A stretch of 64,000 bases of DNA from Sphingomonas pokkalii (GTDB lineage Bacteria; Pseudomonadota; Alphaproteobacteria; Sphingomonadales; Sphingomonadaceae), in assembly GCF_003096275.1 (NCBI RefSeq), contig NZ_QENQ01000001.1:729478-793477 (forward strand), read 5' to 3'. Below the pieces are notes generated by a model, which saw nothing but the letters and a program-made list of their open reading frames with translations, searched no databases and was not told the DNA's origin. Every line of letters begins with the position of its first letter. Position 1 is the first letter of the stretch. Shown piece after piece: positions 19,072-27,888 of the stretch. The position numbers and the translations under genes are program-made.

Positions 19072-20352
19072 TCACTTCTTCGGGCTGACCCGCATCAGCC
19101 AGCCGCCATCGCCCTTGGCGCCGTCCTGCAGCAGCCACAGCGAGCCGTCGGGCGCCTGGGCCACGTCGCGGATGCGCATCCCCAAGTCCCACTGATCCGC
19201 CTTGCGGGCATTGGTGCCGTCGAGCGCGATGCGGATCAGCGCCTGGCCGGACATCGCCCCCATCAGCAGCGAGCCCTTCCACTGCGGGAACTCGCTGCCC
19301 GTGTAGTAGATCAGCCCCGAGGGCGAAATCGACGGCACCCAGTAGAGCTTGGGCAGCTCATAACCATCGCCCGACTTGGGCTTGTGGATCGGCTTGTCGT
19401 TGTAGTTCTCGCCGAACGAGACATTGGGCCAGCCATAGTTGTGGCCCTTCACGATCAGGTTCAGCTCGTCGCCGCCCTGCGGGCCCATCTCATGCTCCCA
19501 CAGATTGCCGGCCGCATCGAAGACGAGGCCGTACGGGTTGCGATGGCCGCTGCTCCAGATCGACGCAGGCGCGGGGTTGGGCCCGTCGAACGCGAAGGGG
19601 CGGCCCTTGGCGGTCTTGGCGGCTTCGCTGTCTTCGGGCGGATCGATCACCTGCACGGTGGTGGCGCCGACCTTGCCGGCGTCGGGATTGTCCGCGGCCG
19701 GTTTGCCGTCGAGCGTCAGGTGCAAGATCTTGCCGATCGCCTGATTCGGGTCCTGGGCGGGCGTGAAGCGCTGGCGCTCGCCCGACGAGAGGAACAGCGA
19801 CTTGCCGTCCGGCGCGAACGCAATGACGGCGCCGAACTGCCCGCCGTTGCCGTCGGCACCGGAGCGGAACAGCACCTCCACATTGTCGAGTCGCGGCGCC
19901 ATCGCCTTGCCGCGGGTCAGCTTGGCGCGGGCGAGCGCCAGCGCGCTGCCGTTCGCGCGCGGTTCGGCGTAGGTGAAGTAGATCGTGTTGTTGCTTGCAA
20001 AGTCGGGCGCGGGGGCCACGTCGAGCAGGCCGCCCTGGCCGCCGGCTGCGATTTTGGGCACGCCGGTTACTGCCTGTGCCTTCTGGCCGACTTCCCAGAG
20101 CTGGATCTGCCCGGCCTTTTCGGTGACGAGCGCGACTCCATCCGGCAGGAAGGCAAGCGCGAAGGGCGAATCAAAATCGGCGACGCGTGTCGCGGTGAAC
20201 GGGGTGCTGGCCGGCAACGATACCGGCGTACCGCTCGGCAATGGCAGCGGGGTTGGCGTCGCGTTGGTGCCGGCCGGGGCCTGGGCGTTCGAGCCCGGCG
20301 ACGAGCAGGCCGCGGCGAAGAGCGCGGGAATCAACAGCAGCGGACGGGGCAT
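19072..20352 (-). CDS. PQQ-dependent aldose sugar dehydrogenase-like lipoprotein
   Basis: 426-residue beta-propeller of the soluble glucose/aldose sugar dehydrogenase family (YliI/Asd type), oxidising sugars with PQQ in the periplasm. The N-terminus is a lipoprotein signal with lipobox ALFAAACS (Cys16), followed by a Pro/Thr-rich spacer. Family motifs: SPFALAFLPDG, GGQGGLLDVAPAPDF, WSSGHRNPYGLVFD, EHEMGPQGGDELNLI and GHNYGWPNVSFG. No PQQ biosynthesis genes are in view, so the cofactor source is unknown. Monocistronic, divergent from rimP across about 226 nt in which no operator was recognised. Confidence 0.85.
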   Translation of the reverse strand: MPRPLLLIPALFAAACSSPGSNAQAPAGTNATPTPLPLPSGTPVSLPASTPFTATRVADFDSPFALAFLPDGVALVTEKAGQIQLWEVGQKAQAVTGVPKIAAGGQGGLLDVAPAPDFASNNTIYFTYAEPRANGSALALARAKLTRGKAMAPRLDNVEVLFRSGADGNGGQFGAVIAFAPDGKSLFLSSGERQRFTPAQDPNQAIGKILHLTLDGKPAADNPDAGKVGATTVQVIDPPEDSEAAKTAKGRPFAFDGPNPAPASIWSSGHRNPYGLVFDAAGNLWEHEMGPQGGDELNLIVKGHNYGWPNVSFGENYNDKPIHKPKSGDGYELPKLYWVPSISPSGLIYYTGSEFPQWKGSLLMGAMSGQALIRIALDGTNARKADQWDLGMRIRDVAQAPDGSLWLLQDGAKGDGGWLMRVSPKK

Positions 20353-20578
20353 GGACAGGGTCTCCGGCTAGGGCTCGGCCACGAACGCAGCCGGTTTTGC
20401 AACAAGTTGCAACGTCTATCCGCTGTGAAAAGATGCAAGGGTGCCGCGTCCCTCTTGCTCCCATGGCAAGGATTGCGTATATCGCGGCTGCTTTTCTCGG
20501 ACATCGTCAAACATGATCGAGGTCGGGGCCGCCAGGCTCCGGCGCTGAAGCTGCTTGAACCCCTATTTGGAGATGTGC

Positions 20579-21127
20579 GTGGCGAATCTCGCCGAACTGG
20601 CCAAGATGATCGAAACCGAAGCGCAGGCGCTGGGCTTTGCCCTAGTGCGCGTGAAGATGTTCGGTGGCCAGAGCGATCCCACGCTGCAGATCATGGCCGA
20701 GCGTCCGGATACGCGCCAGCTGACGATCGACGATTGCGCCGATCTGTCGCGCCGCATCTCGGACCTGCTCGACCGGCTGGAAGCCGAGGGTCGTGATCCG
20801 ATCGACCATGCCTATCGGCTGGAGGTCAGCTCGCCGGGCATCGACCGACCACTCACTCGGCTGCAGGATTTCGCCGACTGGAAGGGGCATGAGGCGCGGA
20901 TCACCCTCGCCGAGAAGCTCGACGGGCGCAAGCAGTTCAAGGGCGACCTGGCCGGCATCGATGCAGAGGCTGAAACCGTGACGATCGTAACGCAGGACGA
21001 GGCGAGCCATGTGCTCCCGTTCGCGGCGATCGAGGATGCGAAGCTGACGATGACCGACCGGTTGATCGCCGCCACCGCGCCGCTCTCTGCCGAGGGCGCC
21101 GACAAGATTATTGAAGTAGAAGGATAA
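20579..21127 (+). CDS. rimP: Ribosome maturation factor RimP
   Basis: 30S subunit maturation factor and first gene of the conserved rimP-nusA-ylxR-infB-rbfA cluster. About 182 residues. I choose GTG 20579 (MANLAELAKMIETEA) because GGAG lies 6 nt upstream; ATG 20573 would abut that site and TTG 20555 is less likely. Family segments: ALGFALVRVKMFGGQ, LTIDDCADLSRRISDLLD, YRLEVSSPGIDRPLTRLQDF, then a C-terminal SH3-like domain. nusA follows after 6 nt. Confidence 0.92.
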   Translation: MANLAELAKMIETEAQALGFALVRVKMFGGQSDPTLQIMAERPDTRQLTIDDCADLSRRISDLLDRLEAEGRDPIDHAYRLEVSSPGIDRPLTRLQDFADWKGHEARITLAEKLDGRKQFKGDLAGIDAEAETVTIVTQDEASHVLPFAAIEDAKLTMTDRLIAATAPLSAEGADKIIEVEG

Positions 21128-21133
21128 GCCCGA

Positions 21134-22753
21134 ATGGCCACCGCCATTTCCGCCAACAAGGCCGAACTGATCGCCATCGCCGATTCGGTCGCGAAGGAAA
21201 AGCTGATCGATAAGGCCATCGTCATCGAGGCGATGGAAGATGCGATCCAGCGCGCGGCGAAGAACCGCTATGGTGTCGAGAACGACATTCGCGCGAAGCT
21301 CGATCCGATTTCCGGTGACTTGCGCCTCTGGCGCGTTGTCGAAGTCGTTGAGCAGGTCGATGATTATTTCAAGCAGGTCGACCTGAAGGGCGCGCAGAAG
21401 CTGCAAAAGGGCGCGAAGGTCGGCGACTTCATCGTCGATCCGTTGCCTCCGATCGAATTCGGCCGCATCCAGGCGCAGGCTTCCAAGCAGATCATCTTCC
21501 AGAAGGTTCGCGATGCCGAGCGCGAGCGTCAGTTCGAAGAGTTCAAGGATCGCGTCAACGAGATCATCACCGGCGTGGTCAAGCGCGTCGAGTTCGGCCA
21601 CATCGTCGTCGACCTAGGCCGCGCCGAAGGCGTGATCCGCCGCGACCAGCAGATCCCGCGCGAAGTCGTCCGCGTCGGCGATCGCGTCCGCTCGGTGGTG
21701 CTCAACGTCCGCCGCGAGAACCGTGGTCCGCAGATCTTCCTGAGCCGGGCGCATCCCGAGTTCATGAAGAAGCTGTTCGCGCAGGAAGTGCCCGAAATCT
21801 ACGACGGCATCATCGAGATCAAGGCGGCTGCCCGCGACCCGGGCAGCCGCGCCAAGATCGGCGTGATCAGCCATGACGGCTCGATCGATCCGGTCGGCGC
21901 CTGCGTCGGCATGAAGGGCAGCCGCGTGCAGGCCGTCGTGCAGGAAATGCAGGGCGAGAAGATCGATATCATCCCCTGGTCGCCGGACACCGCCACCTTC
22001 GTCGTCAACGCGCTGCAGCCGGCGAACGTCAGCCGCGTCGTGATCGACGAGGAAGAGGATCGCATCGAAGTCGTCGTCCCCGACGATCAGCTGAGCCTCG
22101 CCATCGGCCGTCGCGGCCAGAATGTGCGCCTGGCCTCGCAGCTGACCGGCAAGGCGATCGACATCCTCACCGAGGCGGATGCGAGCGAGAAGCGCCAGAA
22201 GGAATTCGTCGAGCGTTCGGAGATGTTCCAGAACGAGCTCGACGTCGACGAGACGCTGGCCCAGCTGCTGGTCGCCGAAGGCTTCGGCGCGCTGGAAGAA
22301 GTGGCCTATGTCGAGGTCGAGGAACTGGCGACGATCGAGGGCTTCGACGAGGACCTGGCGCAGGAACTCCAGAACCGCGCCCAGGAAGCGCTGGAGCGCC
22401 GCGAGGAAGCCAATCGCGAGGAGCGCCGTGCGCTCGGCGTTGAGGACGCGCTGACCACCATGCCGTACCTGACCGAAGCGATGCTGGTCACGCTCGGCAA
22501 GGCGGGCATCAAGACGCTCGACGACCTCGCCGACCTGGCGACCGACGAGCTGGTCGAGAAGAAGCGCGCCGAGCCCCGTCGCCGCGGCGACGATACCCCG
22601 CGCAAGGAGCCCAAGGGCGGCATCCTGGCGGAGTATGGCTTGAGCGACGAACAGGGCAACGAGATCATCATGGCGGCCCGCGCCCATTGGTTCGCCGATG
22701 AAGAACCTGCGCAGGCAGGCGAGGAGGACGCAATTGCGGACTCCGAACAATGA
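21134..22753 (+). CDS. nusA: Transcription termination/antitermination protein NusA
   Basis: RNA polymerase-associated elongation factor that modulates pausing, termination and antitermination. 539 residues in the usual order: N-terminal polymerase-binding domain (about 1-130), S1 domain (about 135-200, VNEIITGVVKRVEFGHIVVDLG), KH1 with DPVGACVGMKGSRVQAVV, KH2 with LAIGRRGQNVRLASQLTG, and C-terminal acidic helix-hairpin repeats (LVAEGFGALEEVAYV, LVTLGKAGIKTLDDLADL). Second gene of the cluster. Confidence 0.97.
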   Translation: MATAISANKAELIAIADSVAKEKLIDKAIVIEAMEDAIQRAAKNRYGVENDIRAKLDPISGDLRLWRVVEVVEQVDDYFKQVDLKGAQKLQKGAKVGDFIVDPLPPIEFGRIQAQASKQIIFQKVRDAERERQFEEFKDRVNEIITGVVKRVEFGHIVVDLGRAEGVIRRDQQIPREVVRVGDRVRSVVLNVRRENRGPQIFLSRAHPEFMKKLFAQEVPEIYDGIIEIKAAARDPGSRAKIGVISHDGSIDPVGACVGMKGSRVQAVVQEMQGEKIDIIPWSPDTATFVVNALQPANVSRVVIDEEEDRIEVVVPDDQLSLAIGRRGQNVRLASQLTGKAIDILTEADASEKRQKEFVERSEMFQNELDVDETLAQLLVAEGFGALEEVAYVEVEELATIEGFDEDLAQELQNRAQEALERREEANREERRALGVEDALTTMPYLTEAMLVTLGKAGIKTLDDLADLATDELVEKKRAEPRRRGDDTPRKEPKGGILAEYGLSDEQGNEIIMAARAHWFADEEPAQAGEEDAIADSEQ

Positions 22754-22810
22754 TACGCGCCGACTGACATTGGCACTGGTCGTCCCCCCTCTCGGCAACG
22801 GGAGGGGACG

Positions 22811-23515
22811 ATGACCGACGCGGTTCGCACCTGCATCCTGTCGCGCGAGGAAGCGCCGCGGGAAGGGCTGATCCGACTCGTGCTTTCGCCCGAGGGCGAA
22901 GTGCTGCCCGACATTCGTGCCAAGGCCCCGGGCCGCGGTGCCTGGATCTCCGTCGACAAGGCGGGGCTCGCGGCGTCGCGTGATAAGGGGCGGTTGCGGG
23001 CGGCGCTGTCGCGCAGCTTCCGTACCGCCGAGATTCGCATCCCCGACGATCTGGAAGATCGGATCGCCGCCCAACTGCTGCGCGCTGCGCTCGACCGGCT
23101 GGGACTGGAGGCGAAGGCGGGCTATGTGGTAATCGGCGCGGAGCGGATCGAAAAATCCGCGCGCAGCGGCCGGCTCCACTTGCTGCTGCACGCATCCGAC
23201 GCCGGCGAAGACGGCAGTCGCCGACTCGCACAGGCGTGGCGGGTTGGTTCGGATCGGGAAGGTTCGCCCCTGAAGGGGTTAACATTGCCGCTCCCGCGTA
23301 CCATATTGTCCTTGGCGTTAGGCCGCGAAAATGTGGTACACGCCGGACTCATCGACGCCCGGGCGGCGCAACGGACGAGCGAAGCGCTCGATCGTTGGCT
23401 GCACTTTATCGGACCCGAACCTGCTTCCGTGCCTTGCGAAACCGAATCGCAAGGCGCATCGGCATTTCCGTCCGCCGTGCCATTGACGACGAACATTACT
23501 GAGGAACTTGAGTAG
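22811..23515 (+). CDS. YlxR/RnpM-domain RNA-binding protein with L7Ae-like C-terminal part
   Basis: 234-residue two-domain protein common between nusA and infB in alphaproteobacteria. The N-terminal YlxR (DUF448) domain shows RTCILSREEA and APGRGAWISVD; the C-terminal half resembles an L7Ae/L30e-like RNA-binding domain (LGLEAKAGYVVIGAERIEKS), followed by a tail. RNA binding is inferred from the family. It starts 57 nt after nusA with GGGAGGGG upstream and ends 5 nt before infB. Confidence 0.85.
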   Translation: MTDAVRTCILSREEAPREGLIRLVLSPEGEVLPDIRAKAPGRGAWISVDKAGLAASRDKGRLRAALSRSFRTAEIRIPDDLEDRIAAQLLRAALDRLGLEAKAGYVVIGAERIEKSARSGRLHLLLHASDAGEDGSRRLAQAWRVGSDREGSPLKGLTLPLPRTILSLALGRENVVHAGLIDARAAQRTSEALDRWLHFIGPEPASVPCETESQGASAFPSAVPLTTNITEELE

Positions 23516-23519
23516 CCGC

Positions 23520-26408
23520 ATGAGCGACACCGAAAACGACAAGCCGAAACTGGGCATGCGCGCGCCGCTGGGTCTGAAGCGCACGGTGGAAACCGGCAAG
23601 GTGAAGCAGAGCTTCAGCCATGGCCGTTCCAACACCGTGGTCGTGGAGGTAAAGCGTCGCCGTGTCCTCGGCCCGCAGGGTGCGCCGATCGACGAGGCGA
23701 CGCCGGCTCCCGCGCCTGCGCCCGCCGCCGCTCCGGCTGCTCAGACTCCGCGCGCGCCGGCCTCCCAGGCCCCGCGCCCGGCGGCGCCGCCACCGCGCAA
23801 GCCGATGGACAATCTGTCTCCGCAGGAGCGCCAGGCCAAGCTGCTGCGCGAGGCCGAAGAGCAGCGCATGCAGGCGCTGGAGGAAGCGCGCCGCCGCGAG
23901 GAACGCCTCCGTGCCGAGGCAGTCGAGGAAGAGCGTCGCCGGATTGAAGAGCGTGCGCGCGCCGAAGCCGAGGCTGCCGCCGCGCCGACGCCTGCGCCGA
24001 CACCGATACCTGAACCGACGCCCGCTCCCGCGCCTGAACCGAAGCCCGAGGTGATCGCTGAAGCAGCGCCCGCGCCTGCGCCGGTTGCAGCGTCGGCGGC
24101 GCCCGCCCCGGCCCCGACTCCGCAGGCAGCCGTTGCCGCGCCGGCGGCACCCAAGCCTGCGCAGCCGCAGGCAGCCGCGTCCAAGCCGGCTGCACCTGCG
24201 CAGCCGCCGCGGCGTCCTATCCCGCAGGGGCCAATCACGCTGCAGCTGGATGCGTCGCTGCCGGCGCCGCGTCGCTTCACGCCTGTCCAGCGTCCGGAAA
24301 TCCCCAAGCCCGCACCAAAGCCGGCGCCCAAGCCCGAGCCGCAGCAGGCAGCGCCTGCGCAGCAGCCGCAGCAACAGCCCACGCAGAATCAGGCCCCGCG
24401 TCCCGCGCCTGGCGGTGGTGCGCCGCGTCCGGCACCCGCCGGCGCCGCGCCGCGCCGCCCCGGTGCGGATCCGGCCAAGCCGTCGCGCGATCGCAAGGGT
24501 GACGATCGTCGTCAGTCGGGCAAGCTCACCGTTACCCGTGCCTTGGGCGGCGACGACGGCGCCCGCGCCCGCAGCCTCGCGGCGCTGAAGCGCGCGCGAG
24601 AGAAGGAGCATCGCCGCTCCTATGGCAGTCCGCGCGAGCCGCAGATCAAGCAGGTCCGCGACGTGGTGGTGCCCGATGCCATCACCGTACAGGAACTCGC
24701 CAACCGTATGGCCGAAAAGGGTGCGGATCTGGTGAAGGCCCTGTTCAAGATGGGCATGATGGTCACGGTCAATCAGTCGATCGATCAGGATACTGCCGAA
24801 CTGCTCGTCACCGAATTCGGTCACAACGTGCAGCGCGTCAGCGACAGCGACGTCGATCTGCAGATCGATACCGAGGGTGATCCCGAGGATACGCTGCAGG
24901 CGCGTCCGCCGGTCGTCACGATCATGGGCCATGTCGATCACGGCAAGACCTCGCTGCTCGATGCCCTGCGCGGCACCGATGTGGTGAAGGGCGAGGCCGG
25001 CGGCATCACCCAGCATATCGGCGCCTACCAGGTCACGCTGAAGGACAAGTCGAAGATCACCTTCCTCGACACGCCGGGCCACGAAGCCTTCACCGAAATG
25101 CGCGCGCGCGGTGCCAATGTCACCGATATCGTCGTGCTGGTGGTCGCGGCGAACGACGGGCTGATGCCGCAGACGATCGAGGCGATCAATCACACCAAGG
25201 CGGCCGGCGTGCCGATGATCGTGGCGATCAACAAGGTCGACCTCGATAGTGCGAACCCGCAGAAGGTGCGCGAGCGTCTGCTCGAGCATGAAGTGGTGGT
25301 CGAGGAAATGGGCGGTGACGTCCAGAACGTCGAAGTCTCGGCGCTGAAGAAGATCGGCCTCGACGAATTGATCGAGAAGATCCAGCTCCAGGCCGAACTG
25401 CTCGAACTGCGCGCCAACCCGGATCGCGAGGCCGAAGGCACCGTCATCGAAGCCAAGCTCGACAAAGGCCGCGGCCCGGTTGCGACGATCCTGGTCAACC
25501 GCGGTACGCTGCGCGTGGGCGACGTGTTCGTCGTCGGCGCGGAAAGCGGCAAGGTGCGTGCGATGATCGACGACAAGGGTCGGCAGATCAAGGAAGCCGG
25601 CCCGGCGATGCCGGTCGAGGTGCTCGGCATCTCGGGCGTGCCGTCGGCGGGCGATCCGCTGCAGGTGGTCGAGAACGAGGCGCGTGCCCGCGAAGTCGCC
25701 GAATATCGCCAGGGCGTGCTGCTCCAGAAGCGCACGACGCAGGCACCGGCGAGCCTGGAGAGCATGTTCTCCGCGCTCAAGGACAAGCAGGCGATCGAAT
25801 ATCCGGTGGTGGTCAAGGCCGACACGCAAGGGTCGACCGAGGCGATCGTGGGTGCGCTCAGCAAGCTGGGCAACGACGACATCCGCGTGCGCATCCTGCA
25901 CTCGGGCGTCGGCGGTATCACCGAGAGCGACGTGTCGCTGGCAGCGGCCAGCGGTGCGCCGATCATCGGCTTCAACGTCCGCGCCAATGCCAAGGCGCGC
26001 GAGATCGCCGATCGCAACAAGGTGGCGCTGAAGTATTACGACGTCATCTACGACCTGACCGACGAGATCCGCGCGGGCATGGCGGGCGAGCTGGGTCCGG
26101 AAGCCTTCGAAACGGTCGTCGGCCGCGCCGAGATCAAGGAAGTCTTCTCGGCGGGCAAGCACGGCAAGGCGGCCGGTCTGCTGGTCGTCGACGGCTTCAT
26201 CCGCAAGGCGCTCAAGGCGCGCATCACGCGCAACGACGTCATCATCTACACCGGCGAGATCGCCTCGCTGCGCAGGTTCAAGGACGACGTGGCCGAAGTG
26301 CGCGCCGGTCTCGAGTGCGGCGTGACGTTCACGCAGAACTTCGTGGACATCAAGGCCGGCGACTACCTCGAAACCTACGAAGTCGAGCTGCGCGAACGTA
26401 CGCTGTAA
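23520..26408 (+). CDS. infB: Translation initiation factor IF-2
   Basis: GTPase that brings initiator tRNA to the 30S subunit. 962 residues from ATG 23520 ([20 protein letters not shown]). The N-terminal third is a long Ala/Pro/Glu/Arg-rich low-complexity and helical region (about 60-330). An IF2-N domain follows ([20 protein letters not shown]), then the G domain with GHVDHGKT at 470-477, DTPGHEAF and NKVD, then domains II-IV. Family-typical apart from the length of the disordered region. Last gene before the small toxin-like element. Confidence 0.96.
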   Translation: MSDTENDKPKLGMRAPLGLKRTVETGKVKQSFSHGRSNTVVVEVKRRRVLGPQGAPIDEATPAPAPAPAAAPAAQTPRAPASQAPRPAAPPPRKPMDNLSPQERQAKLLREAEEQRMQALEEARRREERLRAEAVEEERRRIEERARAEAEAAAAPTPAPTPIPEPTPAPAPEPKPEVIAEAAPAPAPVAASAAPAPAPTPQAAVAAPAAPKPAQPQAAASKPAAPAQPPRRPIPQGPITLQLDASLPAPRRFTPVQRPEIPKPAPKPAPKPEPQQAAPAQQPQQQPTQNQAPRPAPGGGAPRPAPAGAAPRRPGADPAKPSRDRKGDDRRQSGKLTVTRALGGDDGARARSLAALKRAREKEHRRSYGSPREPQIKQVRDVVVPDAITVQELANRMAEKGADLVKALFKMGMMVTVNQSIDQDTAELLVTEFGHNVQRVSDSDVDLQIDTEGDPEDTLQARPPVVTIMGHVDHGKTSLLDALRGTDVVKGEAGGITQHIGAYQVTLKDKSKITFLDTPGHEAFTEMRARGANVTDIVVLVVAANDGLMPQTIEAINHTKAAGVPMIVAINKVDLDSANPQKVRERLLEHEVVVEEMGGDVQNVEVSALKKIGLDELIEKIQLQAELLELRANPDREAEGTVIEAKLDKGRGPVATILVNRGTLRVGDVFVVGAESGKVRAMIDDKGRQIKEAGPAMPVEVLGISGVPSAGDPLQVVENEARAREVAEYRQGVLLQKRTTQAPASLESMFSALKDKQAIEYPVVVKADTQGSTEAIVGALSKLGNDDIRVRILHSGVGGITESDVSLAAASGAPIIGFNVRANAKAREIADRNKVALKYYDVIYDLTDEIRAGMAGELGPEAFETVVGRAEIKEVFSAGKHGKAAGLLVVDGFIRKALKARITRNDVIIYTGEIASLRRFKDDVAEVRAGLECGVTFTQNFVDIKAGDYLETYEVELRERTL

Positions 26409-26466
26409 TGGGGTGAGGCTGCCGAAGGACACCTTTTGTTCCTCGGTGGCCCTCGCCTGTGATACG

Positions 26467-26502
26467 CTTCCTTTCCGGCTGCACCTGCGGCCGGGAAGGA
26501 GG
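26467..26502 (+). promoter_or_regulatory. Hairpin sequestering the micro-ORF Shine-Dalgarno
   Basis: Stem 26467-26479 with 26490-26502: 13 consecutive pairs including two G-U, 10-nt loop. The 3' arm contains AAGGAGG (26496-26502), an essentially perfect anti-16S match, and all seven bases are paired. The site lies 8 nt before GTG 26511. Translation would need the hairpin to open, a common feature of type I toxin mRNAs. Confidence 0.6.
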
Positions 26503-26510
26503 TGGTTCAT

Positions 26511-26612
26511 GTGCCAATAGAAACAGTTGCAGGTCTGGTTCTGGGTTTCGCGACGTTTATCGTCGCGTTGCTCGGATTGGTGGCGAAGCTCATTGAGCTA
26601 AGCCGCAGATAA
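26511..26612 (+). CDS. 33-residue holin-like membrane peptide, candidate type I toxin
   Basis: GTG-start ORF too short for routine gene calling, preceded by AAGGAGGTGG at good spacing. The peptide begins MPIETVAGLVLGFATF and ends ALLGLVAKLIELSRR: one hydrophobic helix of about 20 residues, then a basic tail. From memory, the ending closely matches the S. aureus SprG1-encoded peptide (ALIGLVIKLIELSNKK) and other Firmicutes peptides annotated as putative holin-like toxins. That family acts on membranes and is held in check by antisense RNA. Expression and toxicity are not shown here. An overlapping ATG at 26509 gives only three codons. Confidence 0.55.
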   Translation: MPIETVAGLVLGFATFIVALLGLVAKLIELSRR

Positions 26613-26620
26613 CCCAGTGC

Positions 26621-26689
26621 GGGCTCTCGGTGCTGGAACGCCGGGAGCCCAAAATGCTTTGAGCCCGGGCGCTGGAACACCCGGGCTCA
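26621..26689. repeat. Twin hairpins with identical loop core
   Basis: Hairpin A: arms 26621-26630 and 26641-26650, loop TGCTGGAACG. Hairpin B: arms 26660-26669 and 26680-26689, loop CGCTGGAACA. Both have 10-bp stems and 10-nt loops sharing GCTGGAAC although the stems differ, so the loops appear selected or duplicated. They directly follow the micro-ORF stop and could be its 3' end/terminator or part of an antitoxin RNA. Confidence 0.6.
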
Positions 26690-26760
26690 GGAAGTGACGT
26701 TGTACCAACGGTCACAGTTGCAGTGCTCTTTAGATAGCGAAAACCGGTCAGAATCACAAG

Positions 26761-27162
26761 ATGCGCCAGAATGACACCGATGAAACCCGCTCCGTCCGCG
26801 TGCTGCGCGTGGGCGAACAGGTGCGCCATATCCTCAGTGAGATCCTCCAGCGCGGTGACGTGCATGACGAGGTGCTGGCGAAGCACATGGTTTCGGTGAC
26901 CGAGGTGCGGATGTCCCCCGACCTGCGCCACGCGACGGTGTTCGTGAAGCCGCTGCTCGGTAAGGACGAGGACGCGGTGCTCAAGGCGCTGCGCACCAAC
27001 ACCGCCTTCCTCCAGCGCGAAGTCGCGCACCGGGTGAAGATGAAATACGCCGCCAAGCTCAAGTTCCTGGCGGACGAGAGCTTCGACGAGGGCAGCCATA
27101 TCGACCAGCTCCTCCGCGCGCCCAATGTCGCACGCGATCTCGGCGAGGACGATCAGGGCTGA
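26761..27162 (+). CDS. rbfA: Ribosome-binding factor A
   Basis: 30S maturation and cold-adaptation factor. 133 residues. Family features: [55 protein letters not shown] and [10 protein letters not shown]. No obvious Shine-Dalgarno precedes the ATG. Normally it directly follows infB; here the toxin-like element intervenes. tdk follows after 60 nt, whereas truB, the usual next gene, lies 3.2 kb downstream. Confidence 0.95.
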   Translation: MRQNDTDETRSVRVLRVGEQVRHILSEILQRGDVHDEVLAKHMVSVTEVRMSPDLRHATVFVKPLLGKDEDAVLKALRTNTAFLQREVAHRVKMKYAAKLKFLADESFDEGSHIDQLLRAPNVARDLGEDDQG

Positions 27163-27222
27163 TCGCTCCGCTCGCAGCCGCGGCGGACTGGACATCGGCG
27201 CCACTTCTGGTGTGATGCCGCG

Positions 27223-27807
27223 ATGGCCAAGCTCTATTTCTACTACGCCTCGATGAACGCGGGCAAATCGACCACGCTGCTCCAGGCCGATTTCAACTAT
27301 CGCGAGCGCGGCATGCACACGCTGTTGTTCACGGCGGGCGTGCATGATCGTGTCGGGCACGGCGTGATCGATTCCCGGCTCGGCATCCATGCCGATGCCA
27401 CCCCCTTCGACGCCGAAACCGACCTGCGCCGCATCGTCCAGGCTGCGCGCGATGCCGCGCCGATCGCCTGCGTGCTGGTGGACGAGGCACAGTTTCTCTC
27501 GGCCGCGCAGGTGCGCCAGCTGGCGGCGGTGTGCGACGAGGACGAGATACCCGTGCTCTGCTACGGCCTGCGCACCGATTTCCGAGGCGTGCTGTTCGAA
27601 GGCGCGGCGGCGCTGCTGGCGATCGCGGACTCGCTGGTCGAGATCAAGTCGGTCTGCGAATGCGGTCGCAAGGCGACGATGAACCTGCGCGTCGATGCCG
27701 AGGGCCGGGCGGTGCGCGAAGGCGAACAGCGCGAGATCGGCGGCAACGACCGCTATGTCGCGCTCTGCCGCCGCCATTTCGTCGCGCGGCGCGGCGCGAT
27801 CGGCTGA
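27223..27807 (+). CDS. tdk: Thymidine kinase (TK1 type)
   Basis: Phosphorylates thymidine to dTMP with ATP (pyrimidine salvage). 194 residues. P-loop ASMNAGKST (9-17), DEAQF with catalytic Glu88, and zinc-binding CECG plus CRRH in the C-terminal lasso region. Placed between rbfA and truB, where thymidine kinase is not part of the ancestral cluster. A strong hairpin terminator follows. Confidence 0.94.
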   Translation: MAKLYFYYASMNAGKSTTLLQADFNYRERGMHTLLFTAGVHDRVGHGVIDSRLGIHADATPFDAETDLRRIVQAARDAAPIACVLVDEAQFLSAAQVRQLAAVCDEDEIPVLCYGLRTDFRGVLFEGAAALLAIADSLVEIKSVCECGRKATMNLRVDAEGRAVREGEQREIGGNDRYVALCRRHFVARRGAIG

Positions 27808-27813
27808 TGCGAA

Positions 27814-27845
27814 AAGGGCGCCGCGGATTGCTCCGCGACGCCCTT
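27814..27845. terminator. Bidirectional terminator hairpin between tdk and TonB receptor
   Basis: Stem AAGGGCG/CGCCCTT plus inner CGCGGA/TCCGCG with one C-A mismatch and a 4-nt loop, framed by A and T tracts, in the gap between convergent genes. Confidence 0.75.
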
Positions 27846-27888
27846 GGAACCGAATGCGCGGCCGGGAGCCAACCCACCGCGCCCCCGA

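Larger units (their letters stand above)
26409..26760. other. infB-rbfA intergenic element: SD-hairpin, micro-ORF, twin hairpins
   Basis: This 352-nt gap splits the normally tight infB-rbfA pair. In order: an imperfect hairpin just after infB, a 13-bp hairpin burying a strong Shine-Dalgarno (26467-26502), a 33-codon hydrophobic ORF (26511-26612), two 10-bp hairpins with the same loop core (26621-26650, 26660-26689), and a less GC-rich tail with a weak minus-strand promoter-like pair (26731-26759). A 10-bp direct repeat ACAGTTGCAG occurs inside the ORF (26523-26532) and in the tail (26714-26723). The whole resembles a compact type I toxin-antitoxin locus (inference). Confidence 0.55.

Noticed and set aside
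23700..24480. Repetitive GC-rich tract in infB considered as a repeat array
   Set aside because: It is the Ala/Pro/Glu-rich disordered N-terminal region common in IF-2, not a CRISPR or mobile repeat.
23496..26510. 1004-codon open frame antisense to infB
   Set aside because: Arg/Leu-rich nonsense typical of GC-rich antisense frames; infB is certain.
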